64,000 nucleotides of DNA from Salinimonas profundi. GTDB taxonomy: Bacteria; Pseudomonadota; Gammaproteobacteria; Enterobacterales; Alteromonadaceae. Positions 45,458-55,611 of this stretch are shown one piece after another. The notes beneath the pieces are model-generated. The model was not told the origin of the DNA, made no database searches, and saw only the letters and a program-made list of their open reading frames with translations. The stretch lies in NCBI RefSeq assembly GCF_014750655.1, contig NZ_JABBXD010000001.1:1-64000 (forward strand), in the 5' to 3' direction. The first letter of the stretch is position 1; the number at the start of each line of letters is the position of its first letter. The position numbers and the translations under genes are program-made.

Positions 45458-47493
45458 TTGTCGTTCTGATTCCGAATAGCATTTCGGATAATAAACCGCT
45501 GCGGGCTGATGGCCTGTAATAATGCTTCTGGCAGCGGAAGGGGGTGGTGGCAGAGCTGGCTTGCCAGCACGTCTGCCATAAGCGGCGCTGTCGTCAGCCC
45601 CCGGGAGCCTAAACCGGTCAACACATGAATGCGATGTGCCGGAGGACGCGGCATTGTACTGAGGCGTTTTCCTTTTGCCAGCTCACGCCAGGCCGGTTGT
45701 TGCTCAAGAGTAGCCGGAAGGCTGCCACAAACAACCTGATGATCCGGCAAGCCAAGGCGAATTGCCGCCCGCGCAACACCGTCTGTCTGAATATCCTCCA
45801 CCCAGCTTTGACTGTTGAGCGCTTTTTTGTGCGTCTCAATATTCTGCTGTGTCTCATTTGCTCTGACCTCGGTGTTCATGTCGCCTTTGACATAGGTGGA
45901 GCCCAGCGCCTGACGCCCATCCGTTTGCGGTGTCAGGTATCCTTTATGGCACAAAACAGTTTGCAATTTACCCGGGGTAGTTCCGTCTGCAGGCATGGCT
46001 TCGACCTGTCCACGCACCGGGCGCAGTGGCAGTACGTCACTTAAGAGTGAACTGACGCTATCGGCACCGGTAGCCAGCACCACATGGTCGAAGCTAAGTG
46101 GCGCCTCCAGATGTTCAATATGCAGGGTAACGGCATCCGCTGACTCAATTTGAGAGACTGCATGGTCTGTCAGAACGGTCAAAAGGGTGCTGTCCTTTGC
46201 CTGTTTAATCATGGCCTCAACTAAGTCCGGGGGGCTGAGCCATCCGCCCTCAGCCGTAAAAATGCCTCCGCAAGTTAATGGTATACCGGCTATCTCGCTG
46301 GCTTGGCGCGCATCAATTTTCTGAATAAGGGCGGCCGGCCAGTATTGATTGTCTGTCAGTTTCTGGTGTCTGGCAGCAACTTCGTCAGTAAAGTCCATTT
46401 GCAGCACACCACACCATTGGTGAGGGTATGCGTAATGAGCAGCGAGTTGCTGGTAGGCGCGCCTGGCATATAAAAAACTGTGGGCCTGAATCTGGCTGGC
46501 GGGACTTGGCGTGGCATGAAGTTGCGGATAAAATCCGCCTTGCGGGTTACCCGATGCGCCGTCAGCCAGTATGCCAGCCCTGGTTATCAGCGTGACTCTG
46601 ATACCACGGCTGACCAGCGCCAGTGCACTGGCAGCGCCTGCCAGCCCGCCACCTACAACGGCAACATGACTGTCTGTTGTTAACGGCGCGGCTTCAAAAC
46701 GCGCGTAGGGCCAGTCACGTGGAAATCGTGATGCATCCTGCTGCTTGCAGCCAGCATAGTGCCCGGCAAGCATCTCACGCTTACGGCCAAACCCTTTTAC
46801 CTTTTGAATATCGAACCCGGCGTCCTGCAGACCCCGCTTCACGATGCCCGCGGCGGTAAATGTGGCAAAGGTCGTTTCTTTTTTCGACAAGCGGGCCATT
46901 TGTTCAAACAGCGCATCGGTCCACATATCCGGATTTTTGCTGGGCGCGAAACCATCCAGGAACCAGGCATCAACAAGTCCGTGGAGGGGAGCGTGCCACT
47001 GTGGCAACGACGCATGGATGTCACCCATCCAGATATCCAGTGTTGTATCAAAACTGTTTAGCTGCAGCCGGTGGCAACCGGATAGCGCACAAGGGTACTG
47101 GGCCAGTAACGCGTCGGCGGGTTTTGCCACCGCTTTGAAGTGAGCCAGTGCCGCCTGAAGATCTTCCTTTTGCAGCGGAAATTTTTCTGTGCTGATGATA
47201 TAAAGGCGTTTGAGCGGATGGTTTGGATTATTTTTGCGAAATTCAGCAAAGGCTTGCATGGCAACCAGGCAGTTAAGGCCGGTTCCAAAACCGGTTTCTG
47301 CAATCACGAAGTGAGAATGCTGATGCGTTAGCCAGCGAGCCGGCAAGCGGTTCGCAGCCATAAATACATGCATGGTCTCATCGATGCCACTGTCATTGGA
47401 AAAGTAAACATCGTCGAAGTCGTCGGCAACAGGTGTGCCCTGTTCATTAAAGTGTACTTTTGCGTGATCAGTTTTCACCGGGATTTCCTGCAT
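45454..47493 (-). CDS. mnmC: tRNA mnm5s2U34 biosynthesis bifunctional protein MnmC
   Basis: About 679 residues from ATG 47,493, the start that matches the E. coli N terminus (FNEQGTPVADDFDDVYFSND near residues 15-34); the frame is open 47 codons further upstream, but that part is not conserved. N-terminal methyltransferase domain: FVIAETGFGTGLNCLVAMQA, DAWFLDGFAPSKNPDMW. C-terminal FAD oxidoreductase domain: HVAVVGGGLAGAASALALVS and the tail LTGLGSRGLTTAPLMADVLA. Known: the FAD domain removes the carboxymethyl group from cmnm5(s2)U34, and the other domain methylates to mnm5(s2)U34. Divergent from fabB, as in enterobacteria. Confidence 0.94.
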   Translation of the reverse strand: MQEIPVKTDHAKVHFNEQGTPVADDFDDVYFSNDSGIDETMHVFMAANRLPARWLTHQHSHFVIAETGFGTGLNCLVAMQAFAEFRKNNPNHPLKRLYIISTEKFPLQKEDLQAALAHFKAVAKPADALLAQYPCALSGCHRLQLNSFDTTLDIWMGDIHASLPQWHAPLHGLVDAWFLDGFAPSKNPDMWTDALFEQMARLSKKETTFATFTAAGIVKRGLQDAGFDIQKVKGFGRKREMLAGHYAGCKQQDASRFPRDWPYARFEAAPLTTDSHVAVVGGGLAGAASALALVSRGIRVTLITRAGILADGASGNPQGGFYPQLHATPSPASQIQAHSFLYARRAYQQLAAHYAYPHQWCGVLQMDFTDEVAARHQKLTDNQYWPAALIQKIDARQASEIAGIPLTCGGIFTAEGGWLSPPDLVEAMIKQAKDSTLLTVLTDHAVSQIESADAVTLHIEHLEAPLSFDHVVLATGADSVSSLLSDVLPLRPVRGQVEAMPADGTTPGKLQTVLCHKGYLTPQTDGRQALGSTYVKGDMNTEVRANETQQNIETHKKALNSQSWVEDIQTDGVARAAIRLGLPDHQVVCGSLPATLEQQPAWRELAKGKRLSTMPRPPAHRIHVLTGLGSRGLTTAPLMADVLASQLCHHPLPLPEALLQAISPQRFIIRNAIRNQNDN

Positions 47494-47675
47494 TCGTGTT
47501 TGTTTCGACTGCATGATCATAGCGTGCATGATACAGTGAATATAGTGCTTAACGCACTTACTGACGATTTGATAGTCAATAAGCGATAATGCATCGCTCA
47601 TCCGGGCTGAAAAGAGCAGACCACTTAGTGTCACAAAATCGTTACCATATGCCCCATCAAAAGAAAGGGTAAATT

Positions 47676-48887
47676 ATGAAAAGAGCAGTTATTACCGGTC
47701 TTGGTATTGTTTCAAGTATTGGTACCAACAAAGATGACGTGCTGGCTTCTCTGAAAGCGGGCAAGTCTGGGATTTCGTTTTCTGAACAATTCGCCGACAT
47801 GGGCCTGAGAAGTCAGGTGTGGGGCGCAATTGATATTGATTTAAAAGAACATATCGACCGTAAAGCCATGCGTTTTATGGGCGATGCAGCCGCGTACGCG
47901 TACATCGCGATGCAGCAGGCAATTGCCGATTCTGGTCTGGAAGAAAAAGACATTTCTAATGAGCGCACGGGCATCATTGCCGGCTCCGGCGGTGCGTCAT
48001 CAGAAAACCAGGTGTTATCGGCCGATATTTTGCGTGAGAAAGGCGTGAAGCGGGTTGGGCCTTATATGGTGCCTCGTTGTATGGCATCAACGGTTTCTGC
48101 CTGCCTGGCAACGCCGTTTAAAATAAAGGGTGTAAATTACTCAATTGCATCAGCCTGTGCTACCAGTGCCCATTGTATCGGCAATGCGCTGGAGCTAATC
48201 CAGCTAGGCAAGCAGGATGTGGTTTTTGCTGGTGGTGGTGAGGAGCTACACTGGTCACTGTCCAGTCAGTTTGATGCAATGGGCGCACTTTCCACAAAAT
48301 ATAATGACAATCCAGCGGTGGCTTCACGCACCTATGATGCAGGCCGTGACGGATTCGTAAGCTCTGGCGGCGGCGGTATGGTCGTTGTGGAAGAGCTTGA
48401 GCATGCGCTGGCGCGTGGTGCTACCATCTATGGTGAGGTGGTTGGCTATGGCGCAACCTCTGACGGTTTTGATATGGTTGCTCCTTCCGGCGAAGGCGCT
48501 ATTCGCTGCATGAAAATGGCGATGCAGAATGTCAGTGGTAAGATTGATTATCTGAATACCCATGGCACTTCAACTCCCGTTGGTGATGTCAAAGAACTGG
48601 CTGCCATTAAAGAAGTCTTCGCAAATCAGCAGGTACCGATCAGTGCAACCAAGTCATTGACCGGTCATGCGCTGGGGGCGGCTGGTGTCAACGAAGCGAT
48701 TTACAGCTTGCTGATGATGCAAAATGACTTTATTGCCCCATCCATCAATATCGATGAGCTGGATGAACAGGCAGAAGGACTGGATATAGTTACTAAGGCC
48801 CGCGAGGCGAAGCTGGATACGATTATGTCCAACAGTTTTGGGTTTGGTGGTACCAACGCCACGCTGGTAATGCAGCGTTACAAGTAG
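47676..48887 (+). CDS. fabB: Beta-ketoacyl-ACP synthase I FabB
   Basis: A 403-residue condensing enzyme of full length. The Cys-His-His set is Cys161 ([14 protein letters not shown]), His296 ([13 protein letters not shown]) and His331 ([13 protein letters not shown]), and the C-terminal glycine loop is [14 protein letters not shown]. Known: FabB elongates acyl chains and is needed for unsaturated fatty acids, and E. coli fabB is activated by FadR. I see no clear FadR site in the 180 bases upstream. AAAGGGTAAATT precedes the ATG. A strong terminator follows. Confidence 0.97.
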   Translation: MKRAVITGLGIVSSIGTNKDDVLASLKAGKSGISFSEQFADMGLRSQVWGAIDIDLKEHIDRKAMRFMGDAAAYAYIAMQQAIADSGLEEKDISNERTGIIAGSGGASSENQVLSADILREKGVKRVGPYMVPRCMASTVSACLATPFKIKGVNYSIASACATSAHCIGNALELIQLGKQDVVFAGGGEELHWSLSSQFDAMGALSTKYNDNPAVASRTYDAGRDGFVSSGGGGMVVVEELEHALARGATIYGEVVGYGATSDGFDMVAPSGEGAIRCMKMAMQNVSGKIDYLNTHGTSTPVGDVKELAAIKEVFANQQVPISATKSLTGHALGAAGVNEAIYSLLMMQNDFIAPSINIDELDEQAEGLDIVTKAREAKLDTIMSNSFGFGGTNATLVMQRYK

Positions 48888-48910
48888 ATATTAGAAACCC
48901 TAAAAGACGT

Positions 48911-48940
48911 AAAAACAGCGCTTCGTGCGCTGTTTTTTTG
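48911..48940 (+). terminator. Rho-independent terminator of fabB
   Basis: Stem ACAGCGC-TTCG-TGCGCTGT (UUCG tetraloop), preceded by A-run and followed by seven T. Confidence 0.93.
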
Positions 48941-48987
48941 TATGTGTTTCTCCTATTATTTGCTGGCATGAAAACAGGCAAATCTTT

Positions 48988-50136
48988 ATGAAAATTCTTT
49001 ACGAAGATACCATTCCGCGTGGTTTTGATTATTTCTCATCGCTGGGTGAGGCCGTCTCCTACAACGCTGCTACTCTGCGCGCTGATGATGTCGAAAAGTG
49101 CGACTATCTGGCAGTGCGCTCCACCACATCAGTAAACGAAACAATACTGAGTAAAGCACATACCCTGCGCTGTGTGGCGACAGCTACAGCCGGCTCTAAC
49201 CATATTGATAAGACATATCTGGAAGAGCGGGGCATAGCGTGGCGTGATGCTGGTGGGTGCAATGCTATTGCAGTGGCAGAGTACGTGTTAAGCGTGTTAC
49301 TGGTTGCTCATCGTGATAACAAGCTGGACTTAAGTCGTATCCGGGTGGGTATCGTAGGTGCTGGACATGTGGGCACAAGTTTGTCCAGGTTACTGGAGGC
49401 GCTTGATATTGCTTATGTACTGAATGATCCCCCGCGACGGGAAGCCGGTGATCCGCGTCATTTTGTCGATTTTAATGATATTCTGACGTGTGATGTTATT
49501 TCTTTGCACGTCCCGTTTGTTAAAGAAGGCGCTCATAAGACGCTCAACCTGATTGATGAGGATGCACTCCAATCTTTGGGCGCCGATACATTATTGATTA
49601 ATGCCTGCCGTGGTGAGGTGGTCAATGAAAAGGCGCTGATGCAGCGGCTCACTGCCGGTTCAGCGCCCACGGTTGTGCTTGACGTATTTGACAACGAACC
49701 TGACATTGATACGGCGTTACTTGAGCACCTCTGGCTGGCCACCGGGCATATCGCCGGGCACTCTGTTGAAGGAAAACTACGCGGTACGCAGCTGGTCTAT
49801 GAACATTTTTGTGAGCTGGCCCAAAAGCCTGTAAAATTGGCCATGGACGATTTTCTGGCGGCCCCGCAGCCCATTTCGTTTATGCCCCGGGACCCGTCAA
49901 TGGAAGCATTGAACTGGGACGAAGTCATATCACTGTTATTGTCAATCTATGATGTGACAATCGATGACCAGGATTTTCGTCATGCGATGCAGGCAGGGAA
50001 TAAGTTCGCTGCATATCGCAAAGCGTATCGGGTCAGGCGGGAGTTTAATGCCTTTACCATTGCGCTGAGTGGTGTCGTATCAGAAGGCATTTTGCGTCAG
50101 CTTACCGGTTTAGGCTTTATTATAGAAACGTTATAA
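48988..50136 (+). CDS. pdxB: Erythronate-4-phosphate dehydrogenase PdxB
   Basis: About 382 residues from ATG 48,988 (MKILYEDTIPRGFDYF, the usual PdxB start; a longer frame begins at 48,925 inside the fabB terminator). D-2-hydroxyacid dehydrogenase fold: NAD-binding GIVGAGHVGTSLSRLLEALD near 118-137, catalytic Arg in LINACRGEVVNE, Glu in the DNEPDIDTALLE region and His in ATGHIAGHSVEGK. C-terminal PdxB dimerisation domain from about 290. Known: second step of the DXP-dependent pyridoxal phosphate pathway. Followed after 51 bases by asd. Confidence 0.95.
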   Translation: MKILYEDTIPRGFDYFSSLGEAVSYNAATLRADDVEKCDYLAVRSTTSVNETILSKAHTLRCVATATAGSNHIDKTYLEERGIAWRDAGGCNAIAVAEYVLSVLLVAHRDNKLDLSRIRVGIVGAGHVGTSLSRLLEALDIAYVLNDPPRREAGDPRHFVDFNDILTCDVISLHVPFVKEGAHKTLNLIDEDALQSLGADTLLINACRGEVVNEKALMQRLTAGSAPTVVLDVFDNEPDIDTALLEHLWLATGHIAGHSVEGKLRGTQLVYEHFCELAQKPVKLAMDDFLAAPQPISFMPRDPSMEALNWDEVISLLLSIYDVTIDDQDFRHAMQAGNKFAAYRKAYRVRREFNAFTIALSGVVSEGILRQLTGLGFIIETL

Positions 50137-50187
50137 TGCCATGCTCTTTTATCCCAATAATTCCATTTTGCAGGAGTAACCACATTT

Positions 50188-51204
50188 ATGTCACAAGCCT
50201 TTGATGTTGCAGTATTGGGCGCCACGGGTCTGGTCGGTCAGATGATGATCGAAATGCTCGAAGCGCGCAAATTCCCGGTCAACAGACTTTATCCGCTGGC
50301 CAGCGAACGTTCTGTCGGTGCTACAGTGAACTTCAAAGGGGAAGACATTGAAGTGATAAACGCAGATGGTTTTGATTTCAGCCAGGTGCAGTTTGGCTTT
50401 TTCTCTGCAGGTGGGGCTGTGTCTGCCCAATATGCGCCCATCGCCGCTGATGCCGGGTGTATTGTCATAGATAATACTTCTCAGTTTCGTTATGAGCCTG
50501 ATATTCCCCTGGTAGTGCCGGAGGTTAACCCGCATGCGCTGGCGGATTTCAGAACACGCAATATCATTGCCAACCCGAATTGCTCAACCATTCAGATGCT
50601 GGTGGCGCTTAAACCTATCCACGATGAAGCGGGCATAGAGCGAATTAATGTTGCTACTTACCAGTCTGTCTCTGGTGCCGGTAACAGCGCAATGGAGGAA
50701 TTGGCGCGCCAAACTGCGGGGTTGCTAAATGCGAAGGAGATCACGCCAGAGGCCTTTAGCCGCCAGATTGCATTTAACGCCATTCCCCAAATCGATGACT
50801 TTATGGATAACGACTACACCAAAGAAGAAATGAAAATGGTGTGGGAAACGCAGAAGATCATGGGAGACTCGTCCATCATGGTTAATGCCACAGCAGTGCG
50901 CGTACCGGTTTTCTACGGCCATGGGGAAGCGATACATCTGGAAACCAGAATGCCGCTGGAGGCAGACTATGTGAAGCAGCTTTTGGAAAGCGCACCGGGT
51001 GTGAAAGTATATGATTCACCTGCAAGCTTCCCCACTCAGGTATCCAGCGCCAGCGGCAATGATTTGGTCCATGTGGGCAGAATCCGAAATGATATCAGCC
51101 ACCCCAATGGTCTGAATATGTGGGTAGTGTCGGATAATGTGCGCAAAGGCGCCGCGACGAACAGTGTTCAGATTGCTGAAGTATTGGTGCGCGATTACCT
51201 GTAA
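50188..51204 (+). CDS. asd: Aspartate-semialdehyde dehydrogenase Asd
   Basis: A 338-residue enzyme. NADP-binding start DVAVLGATGLVGQMMIEML, active-site Cys132 in IIANPNCSTIQMLVAL, then GAGNSAMEELARQT and the substrate-binding Arg/His region HGEAIHLETRM near 245-255. Presence of the catalytic Cys argues for a real Asd rather than the Usg paralogue that holds this place in E. coli. Reaction: reductive dephosphorylation of aspartyl phosphate to aspartate semialdehyde for lysine, threonine, methionine and peptidoglycan. GGAG lies before the ATG. Confidence 0.94.
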   Translation: MSQAFDVAVLGATGLVGQMMIEMLEARKFPVNRLYPLASERSVGATVNFKGEDIEVINADGFDFSQVQFGFFSAGGAVSAQYAPIAADAGCIVIDNTSQFRYEPDIPLVVPEVNPHALADFRTRNIIANPNCSTIQMLVALKPIHDEAGIERINVATYQSVSGAGNSAMEELARQTAGLLNAKEITPEAFSRQIAFNAIPQIDDFMDNDYTKEEMKMVWETQKIMGDSSIMVNATAVRVPVFYGHGEAIHLETRMPLEADYVKQLLESAPGVKVYDSPASFPTQVSSASGNDLVHVGRIRNDISHPNGLNMWVVSDNVRKGAATNSVQIAEVLVRDYL

Positions 51205-51532
51205 AGTACCTGTAAACTTTATAAAATATCTGCCGATAAGGTTGAAAGCTACGCCGTTATTCTGATGAAAGTGACGGACAGCTAGATTGACGTTTCTCAG
51301 TGGTTTATAGTTTGTAGAAAGAGAAACACGATATATATTACTGATCGTTGTTGAGCTGCTATTGCTCAGGTGGGAGACCAGCGGAGTCTGGTTTCCGGAT
51401 AATAAAAACAGAACTGTATCACCCGCTTTTGGGGCTGGTATCACAATGCCATGAGCTCGCGGCAGGGCAATCGTTCGCCCGAGCAATGCTTTTGTGTTGT
51501 GAGCGTGACATTTGAAGGCTTATAGGAACGCT
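51205..51532. other. Spacer between asd and fimV
   Basis: About 330 bases without a gene. It contains a small inverted repeat (GAGACCAG-CGGAG-TCTGGTTTC near 51,373-51,396) of unknown role and must hold the fimV promoter. The minus-strand frame across it is a shadow. Confidence 0.45.
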
Positions 51533-54500
51533 ATGAAATTGCATTTTATGGGTTTGGTTGTATTGCTGTTACTTAGCACATTCCCAGCAGCAAATGTGGA
51601 TGCTCAGCAAAGACAAACTCAATTGCGTGGACCAAAGGACGCGACAGATCAATTTTCGGGCGCGACATACGGCCCTATTGATGAGCAGGATACGTTGTGG
51701 CGCATAGCCAGCCGGTATCGTCAGAACGAACAGCTGTCTGTTTATCAGGTAATGCAGGCTATTTATGAGCTTAATCCCAACGCCTTTGAACAAAACAACT
51801 TTAATCTGCTGGTCGATGGCGCGACGTTACGCCTACCCTCAGAGCGCTACATCGCGCGAATAGATACGTCCCGGGCAAAGCAGCGTGCAGACAAAGACGA
51901 CAAAACGTTTGCACAACTTCTGAAAAATCCTCAGTCTGGCAACAACATCAAACCCGCGGTGCCGTTGGTTAATAAAGACGAACTGTCAGATACCCGCTCT
52001 CAAATTGAAGAAAAGATCAGTGCTCTTGATGCCCAGCAGGTGGAAAAGTTTGAGGCGCTAAGAGATCAGTTTGCGCTGTCTCTGGATAGCGTGCAGTCCC
52101 TACTTAACGAAAACAAAAAGCTTTATGAGCGGGTAGAGCAGGTTAATACTGACCTGATGAATCTGCGCCAGCAGGTAGAGGGCGATGTTCAGTCGCAGAT
52201 GGATGAACAGCTGGCGCTCCAAAAGGAGCTGCTGGATATAGTCAGGCAAGAGCGGGCTCAGCGGGAGGCCGAGCAGAGCAGTAGCCTGATGTCTGCACTG
52301 ACACAACCGGCCAGCCTGATTATCGGCTCAGGCATTATTACATTATTACTGGCTGGCGCGTTAGCGGCCTGGTTACTGAAGCGTCGCTCTGATGAACCTG
52401 ACACCGTCGCAACAACCGAGAACGGAAATGTGCAGACGGCACCAGAGCCTGACGCCGAAATCGATGATTTATCGACCAGCCTGACCAGCGAATTGGCTCA
52501 GGATGATGCAGAGCTCTCTGATGATGAACTGTTCAATGATGAAGAACTGCTGGATGACGTTTTATCGTCTGAGCTGGAGGATGCGCTTGATGATGAGCTG
52601 GAGAATTTCTCTGATTTAGATGACGACATGCTTGTGCCTGATAGCGAGGATGACGAATTTGAATCAGGAGAATCAGAATTAGATCAGGATGAGCTGGACA
52701 ATCTCTTTGACGAAGAAGATTTGTCTGCAGAATTGCTAGAGGAAAACTTCGACGGCATTGACCTGGCTGATGATGACAGTGATGTGACTGATACCGTCGA
52801 GGAGCCGGAAACTGACGAGTTTGCTGAGCCCGAACCCCGGGACAGTTTTGCTGAACCGGTGACAGAAGACGACTTCACCACTACGGTGGAAGATTCTGCC
52901 AGCGACCCTGCGCCTGTGACCGATGAGCAGGAAGTGATGGGTGAAGCGCCGATGGCACCGCTGCCTGGTGCTGTCGATGACGCAGATGATAAGCCGGAAA
53001 TAAGTATTGACGACCTGCTTGAAGAAGAGCAGGAAAGCGTTGAAGACAAGCTGGATGTAAATAACGGCAACGTTGATGAATCGATGCTCAATAAGCTCGA
53101 CAAAGAGATTAATGAACAGAATGAAGCTCTGGATCGCCTTGCCGACGACATTCTTAATGAAATTGAACAGCTTGAACAAATGGGCGGCTTGCCGGATGTA
53201 GAAGATGATGAGGAGGATGATGAGTTCTCTGAGTCAGGCAGCACGCCGTCGCCGCAGGGTATACAAAGCCTCGATGACCTCGCTGAAGGCCTGGATGATA
53301 TTAGTCTGGATGAAATTGAAACCGACGAGATCAGTTCAGAAGTTTTCGATGATGACATTATCGAAAAACTGCAAAACGAGGAAGAGGACAGCGCAACGAG
53401 CTTTGATGATCCGTTAAGTGATGAGCTTCTGGCAGAATTGTCCGCTGAGCAGGGTGAAGAAGAACAACAGCTTAATGATTTATCAGATGAGCTTCTTGCT
53501 GAACTTGAAAGCGGTATGGAGACTGAAGCAGAAACTCCTCCAGCGCCGACTAATGATGAAGCGCCTGGCTCTGAGAGCGAAGACCTTCCTGAAGATGCGT
53601 TAACGGAAGAGTTGCTTGCTGAGCTTGAATCTGAAATTGAAGACGAAGACGGCAATGCAGCCGGCGAAGATGTATCGGATCATCAGGTATTCAATGAGAG
53701 AAACGATGAAGCATCGTCAGGTGCTGATGATGACATGTCATCAGAAGACGGCGATGAATTACCGTCAGAGGTTCAGGTTGATGATACGGTAGAAGATGAC
53801 GCTGTAGCTGATTCAACTGATGCTGACACCGACGCGCCAGACAGTGCAACATCAGAAGATGATGTTGAGTTACCGTCAGAGGCTCAGGTTGATGATACGG
53901 TAGAAGACGATGTTGTAGCTGAATCAACCGAGACAGAAACTGAAGAACTGACCAGTCCGCTATTACCAGAAGACGATGATGAATTACCGTCGGAAGCTCA
54001 GGTTGATGATACGGTAGAAGACGACGCTGCAGCTGATTTAACAGATGCTGACAGCGATGCGCCAGACAGTGCAACACCATCAGAGGATGATGATGAATTA
54101 CCGTCAGAGGTTCAGGTTGATGATACGGCAGAAGACGACGCTGTAGCGGAATCAACTGACGCTGACAGCGATGCGCCAGACAGTGCAACATCATCAGAAG
54201 ACGATGATGAATTACCGTTAGACGTTCAGGCTGATGATACGGCAGAAGACGACGCTGCAGCGGAATCAACTGACACTGACACCGATGCGCCAGACAGTGC
54301 TGCACCATCGGACGATGCTGATGAATTACCGTCAGAGGCTCAGGTTGATGATACGGCAGAAGATGACGTTGTGGTTGAATCAACTGATGCTGACACCGAT
54401 GCGCCAGACAGTGCAACACCATCAGAAGACGATGTTGAATTACCGTCAGACGTTCAGGTTGATGATACGGCAGAAGACGACGCTGTAGCGGAATCAACAG

Positions 54501-55420
54501 ACGCTGACAGCGATGCGCCAGACAGTGCTGCACCATCAGACGATGCTGATAAATTACCGTCAGACGTTCAGGCAGATGATGCGGTAGAAGACCACGCTGA
54601 AACCAACGAGCCGGACGCGTTACATTCACTTGATGCCGAAAGCGAAGATGCGGATCCGCTGGACGATGCACTTGCTGAGTTTGATAAAACCTTTATCGAC
54701 GATATCCCGAGCTTTTCTGACAGTGCTACTGCTGTTGATGCCACCAACGACGTTACTAATGAAAAAAGCAATTTTGATGACAGTGTTCTTGAAGTTGATT
54801 ATGAAGATGATGTCGAAGAGTTTGCTCTGGAGCAGGAAATTGATGGCGTCATTCGAGAGTCCGGGCCAAAGGAAATCAATGAGCTTGAGGATGTACCAGG
54901 GCTTGATGAGTGGCTAACCGGATCTGACAAAAATGATAAAACAATTTTTGATGACCTGGACGCTTCAGAATTTGACGCCTTACTTGACGAAATGGACGAG
55001 CCGCCAGCGGCTCAGCCATCAGAGTCAACCGATGACTTAAAGCTTGATAATCCGGATTTAGATCTGGCAGCACTGCTTAATGAGCCTGGTACAGATTCGT
55101 CGTCAACGGAGCGTAGTCGTGAAGACGAGTTTCTTGATGTCGATACCTTACTTGACGAATCCATGCAGGATGATACGCAGTTCGAGGAAATGCCGCTGGA
55201 ACTTGACGTGAGCCTGTCTGACTACAGCGGCGTTAGCGAAGATGTTGATATTATCGACATCGATAAAGATGCCGGTCAAAGCGCTAACCTCGACCTGGCC
55301 AGAGTGTATATGGAAATGGACGATCTGGCAGCAGCGAAAGAGTTATTAAGTGAAGTGGTAGAAAAGGGCAGCGATGAGCAGCAGGAAGAAGCGCAGGCGC
55401 TGCTGGAAACACTACATTGA
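51533..55420 (+). CDS. fimV: FimV/HubP-family polar scaffold protein, highly acidic
   Basis: About 1,295 residues from ATG 51,533 (AGGAAC upstream; the frame is open from 51,512). Signal peptide (MGLVVLLLLSTFPAANVDA), periplasmic FimV N-terminal domain with a LysM-like region (GPIDEQDTLWRIASRYRQ to DGATLRLPSERYI), a coiled coil near 155-250, one membrane helix near 262-284 (LIIGSGIITLLLAGALAAWL), and a very long Asp/Glu-rich cytoplasmic part with tandem 38-residue repeats. The C-terminal FimV core is DLARVYMEMDDLAAAKELL and following (TPR-like). Known: FimV/HubP organise the cell pole, chemotaxis, type IV pili and flagella. The place after asd and before truA matches Pseudomonas and Shewanella. 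Confidence 0.93.
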   Translation: MKLHFMGLVVLLLLSTFPAANVDAQQRQTQLRGPKDATDQFSGATYGPIDEQDTLWRIASRYRQNEQLSVYQVMQAIYELNPNAFEQNNFNLLVDGATLRLPSERYIARIDTSRAKQRADKDDKTFAQLLKNPQSGNNIKPAVPLVNKDELSDTRSQIEEKISALDAQQVEKFEALRDQFALSLDSVQSLLNENKKLYERVEQVNTDLMNLRQQVEGDVQSQMDEQLALQKELLDIVRQERAQREAEQSSSLMSALTQPASLIIGSGIITLLLAGALAAWLLKRRSDEPDTVATTENGNVQTAPEPDAEIDDLSTSLTSELAQDDAELSDDELFNDEELLDDVLSSELEDALDDELENFSDLDDDMLVPDSEDDEFESGESELDQDELDNLFDEEDLSAELLEENFDGIDLADDDSDVTDTVEEPETDEFAEPEPRDSFAEPVTEDDFTTTVEDSASDPAPVTDEQEVMGEAPMAPLPGAVDDADDKPEISIDDLLEEEQESVEDKLDVNNGNVDESMLNKLDKEINEQNEALDRLADDILNEIEQLEQMGGLPDVEDDEEDDEFSESGSTPSPQGIQSLDDLAEGLDDISLDEIETDEISSEVFDDDIIEKLQNEEEDSATSFDDPLSDELLAELSAEQGEEEQQLNDLSDELLAELESGMETEAETPPAPTNDEAPGSESEDLPEDALTEELLAELESEIEDEDGNAAGEDVSDHQVFNERNDEASSGADDDMSSEDGDELPSEVQVDDTVEDDAVADSTDADTDAPDSATSEDDVELPSEAQVDDTVEDDVVAESTETETEELTSPLLPEDDDELPSEAQVDDTVEDDAAADLTDADSDAPDSATPSEDDDELPSEVQVDDTAEDDAVAESTDADSDAPDSATSSEDDDELPLDVQADDTAEDDAAAESTDTDTDAPDSAAPSDDADELPSEAQVDDTAEDDVVVESTDADTDAPDSATPSEDDVELPSDVQVDDTAEDDAVAESTDADSDAPDSAAPSDDADKLPSDVQADDAVEDHAETNEPDALHSLDAESEDADPLDDALAEFDKTFIDDIPSFSDSATAVDATNDVTNEKSNFDDSVLEVDYEDDVEEFALEQEIDGVIRESGPKEINELEDVPGLDEWLTGSDKNDKTIFDDLDASEFDALLDEMDEPPAAQPSESTDDLKLDNPDLDLAALLNEPGTDSSSTERSREDEFLDVDTLLDESMQDDTQFEEMPLELDVSLSDYSGVSEDVDIIDIDKDAGQSANLDLARVYMEMDDLAAAKELLSEVVEKGSDEQQEEAQALLETLH
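53756..54630 (+). repeat. Tandem 114-bp repeats inside fimV
   Basis: Seven full units and one partial unit of about 38 residues, each starting ELPSE(A/V)QVDDT(V/A)EDD and continuing with variants of STDADTDAPDSA(T/A)PSEDD. Unit 2 is the most diverged in its second half. The DNA units keep long identical blocks, so copy number is likely to vary between strains. It codes in frame throughout. Confidence 0.9.
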
Positions 55421-55476
55421 TTTTAATACCGATATAGTGTGGATAGACAATATTCATTTCATTGAGCAATAAATCT

Positions 55477-55505
55477 AAAAAGCTTCGCTTGCGAAGCTTT
55501 TTTTT
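55477..55505 (+). terminator. Rho-independent terminator of fimV
   Basis: Stem AAGCTTCGC-TT-GCGAAGCTT within A- and T-runs; eight T follow. Confidence 0.92.
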
Positions 55506-55611
55506 CGTCTATCTTTAGTCCGACGCTATTTATCAAGCGCAACCGAATTGCATCCCGGTGCGCCTGTGATTACACTTACGCGTTTTAAACACAACAGGGT
55601 ATGAGGGTGTG

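Noticed and set aside
46860-47138. Plus-strand frames opposite mnmC
   Set aside because: Shadows of a well-conserved gene, without ribosome sites.
53756-54630. CRISPR-like regular repeats
   Set aside because: Units are about 114 bases, diverged, without spacers, and are read in frame as part of FimV.
52684-54671. Long minus-strand frames opposite fimV (Ser-rich and His/Leu-rich, over 300 codons each)
   Set aside because: They mirror the Asp/Glu codon bias and repeats of fimV on the other strand. No ribosome site, no domain.
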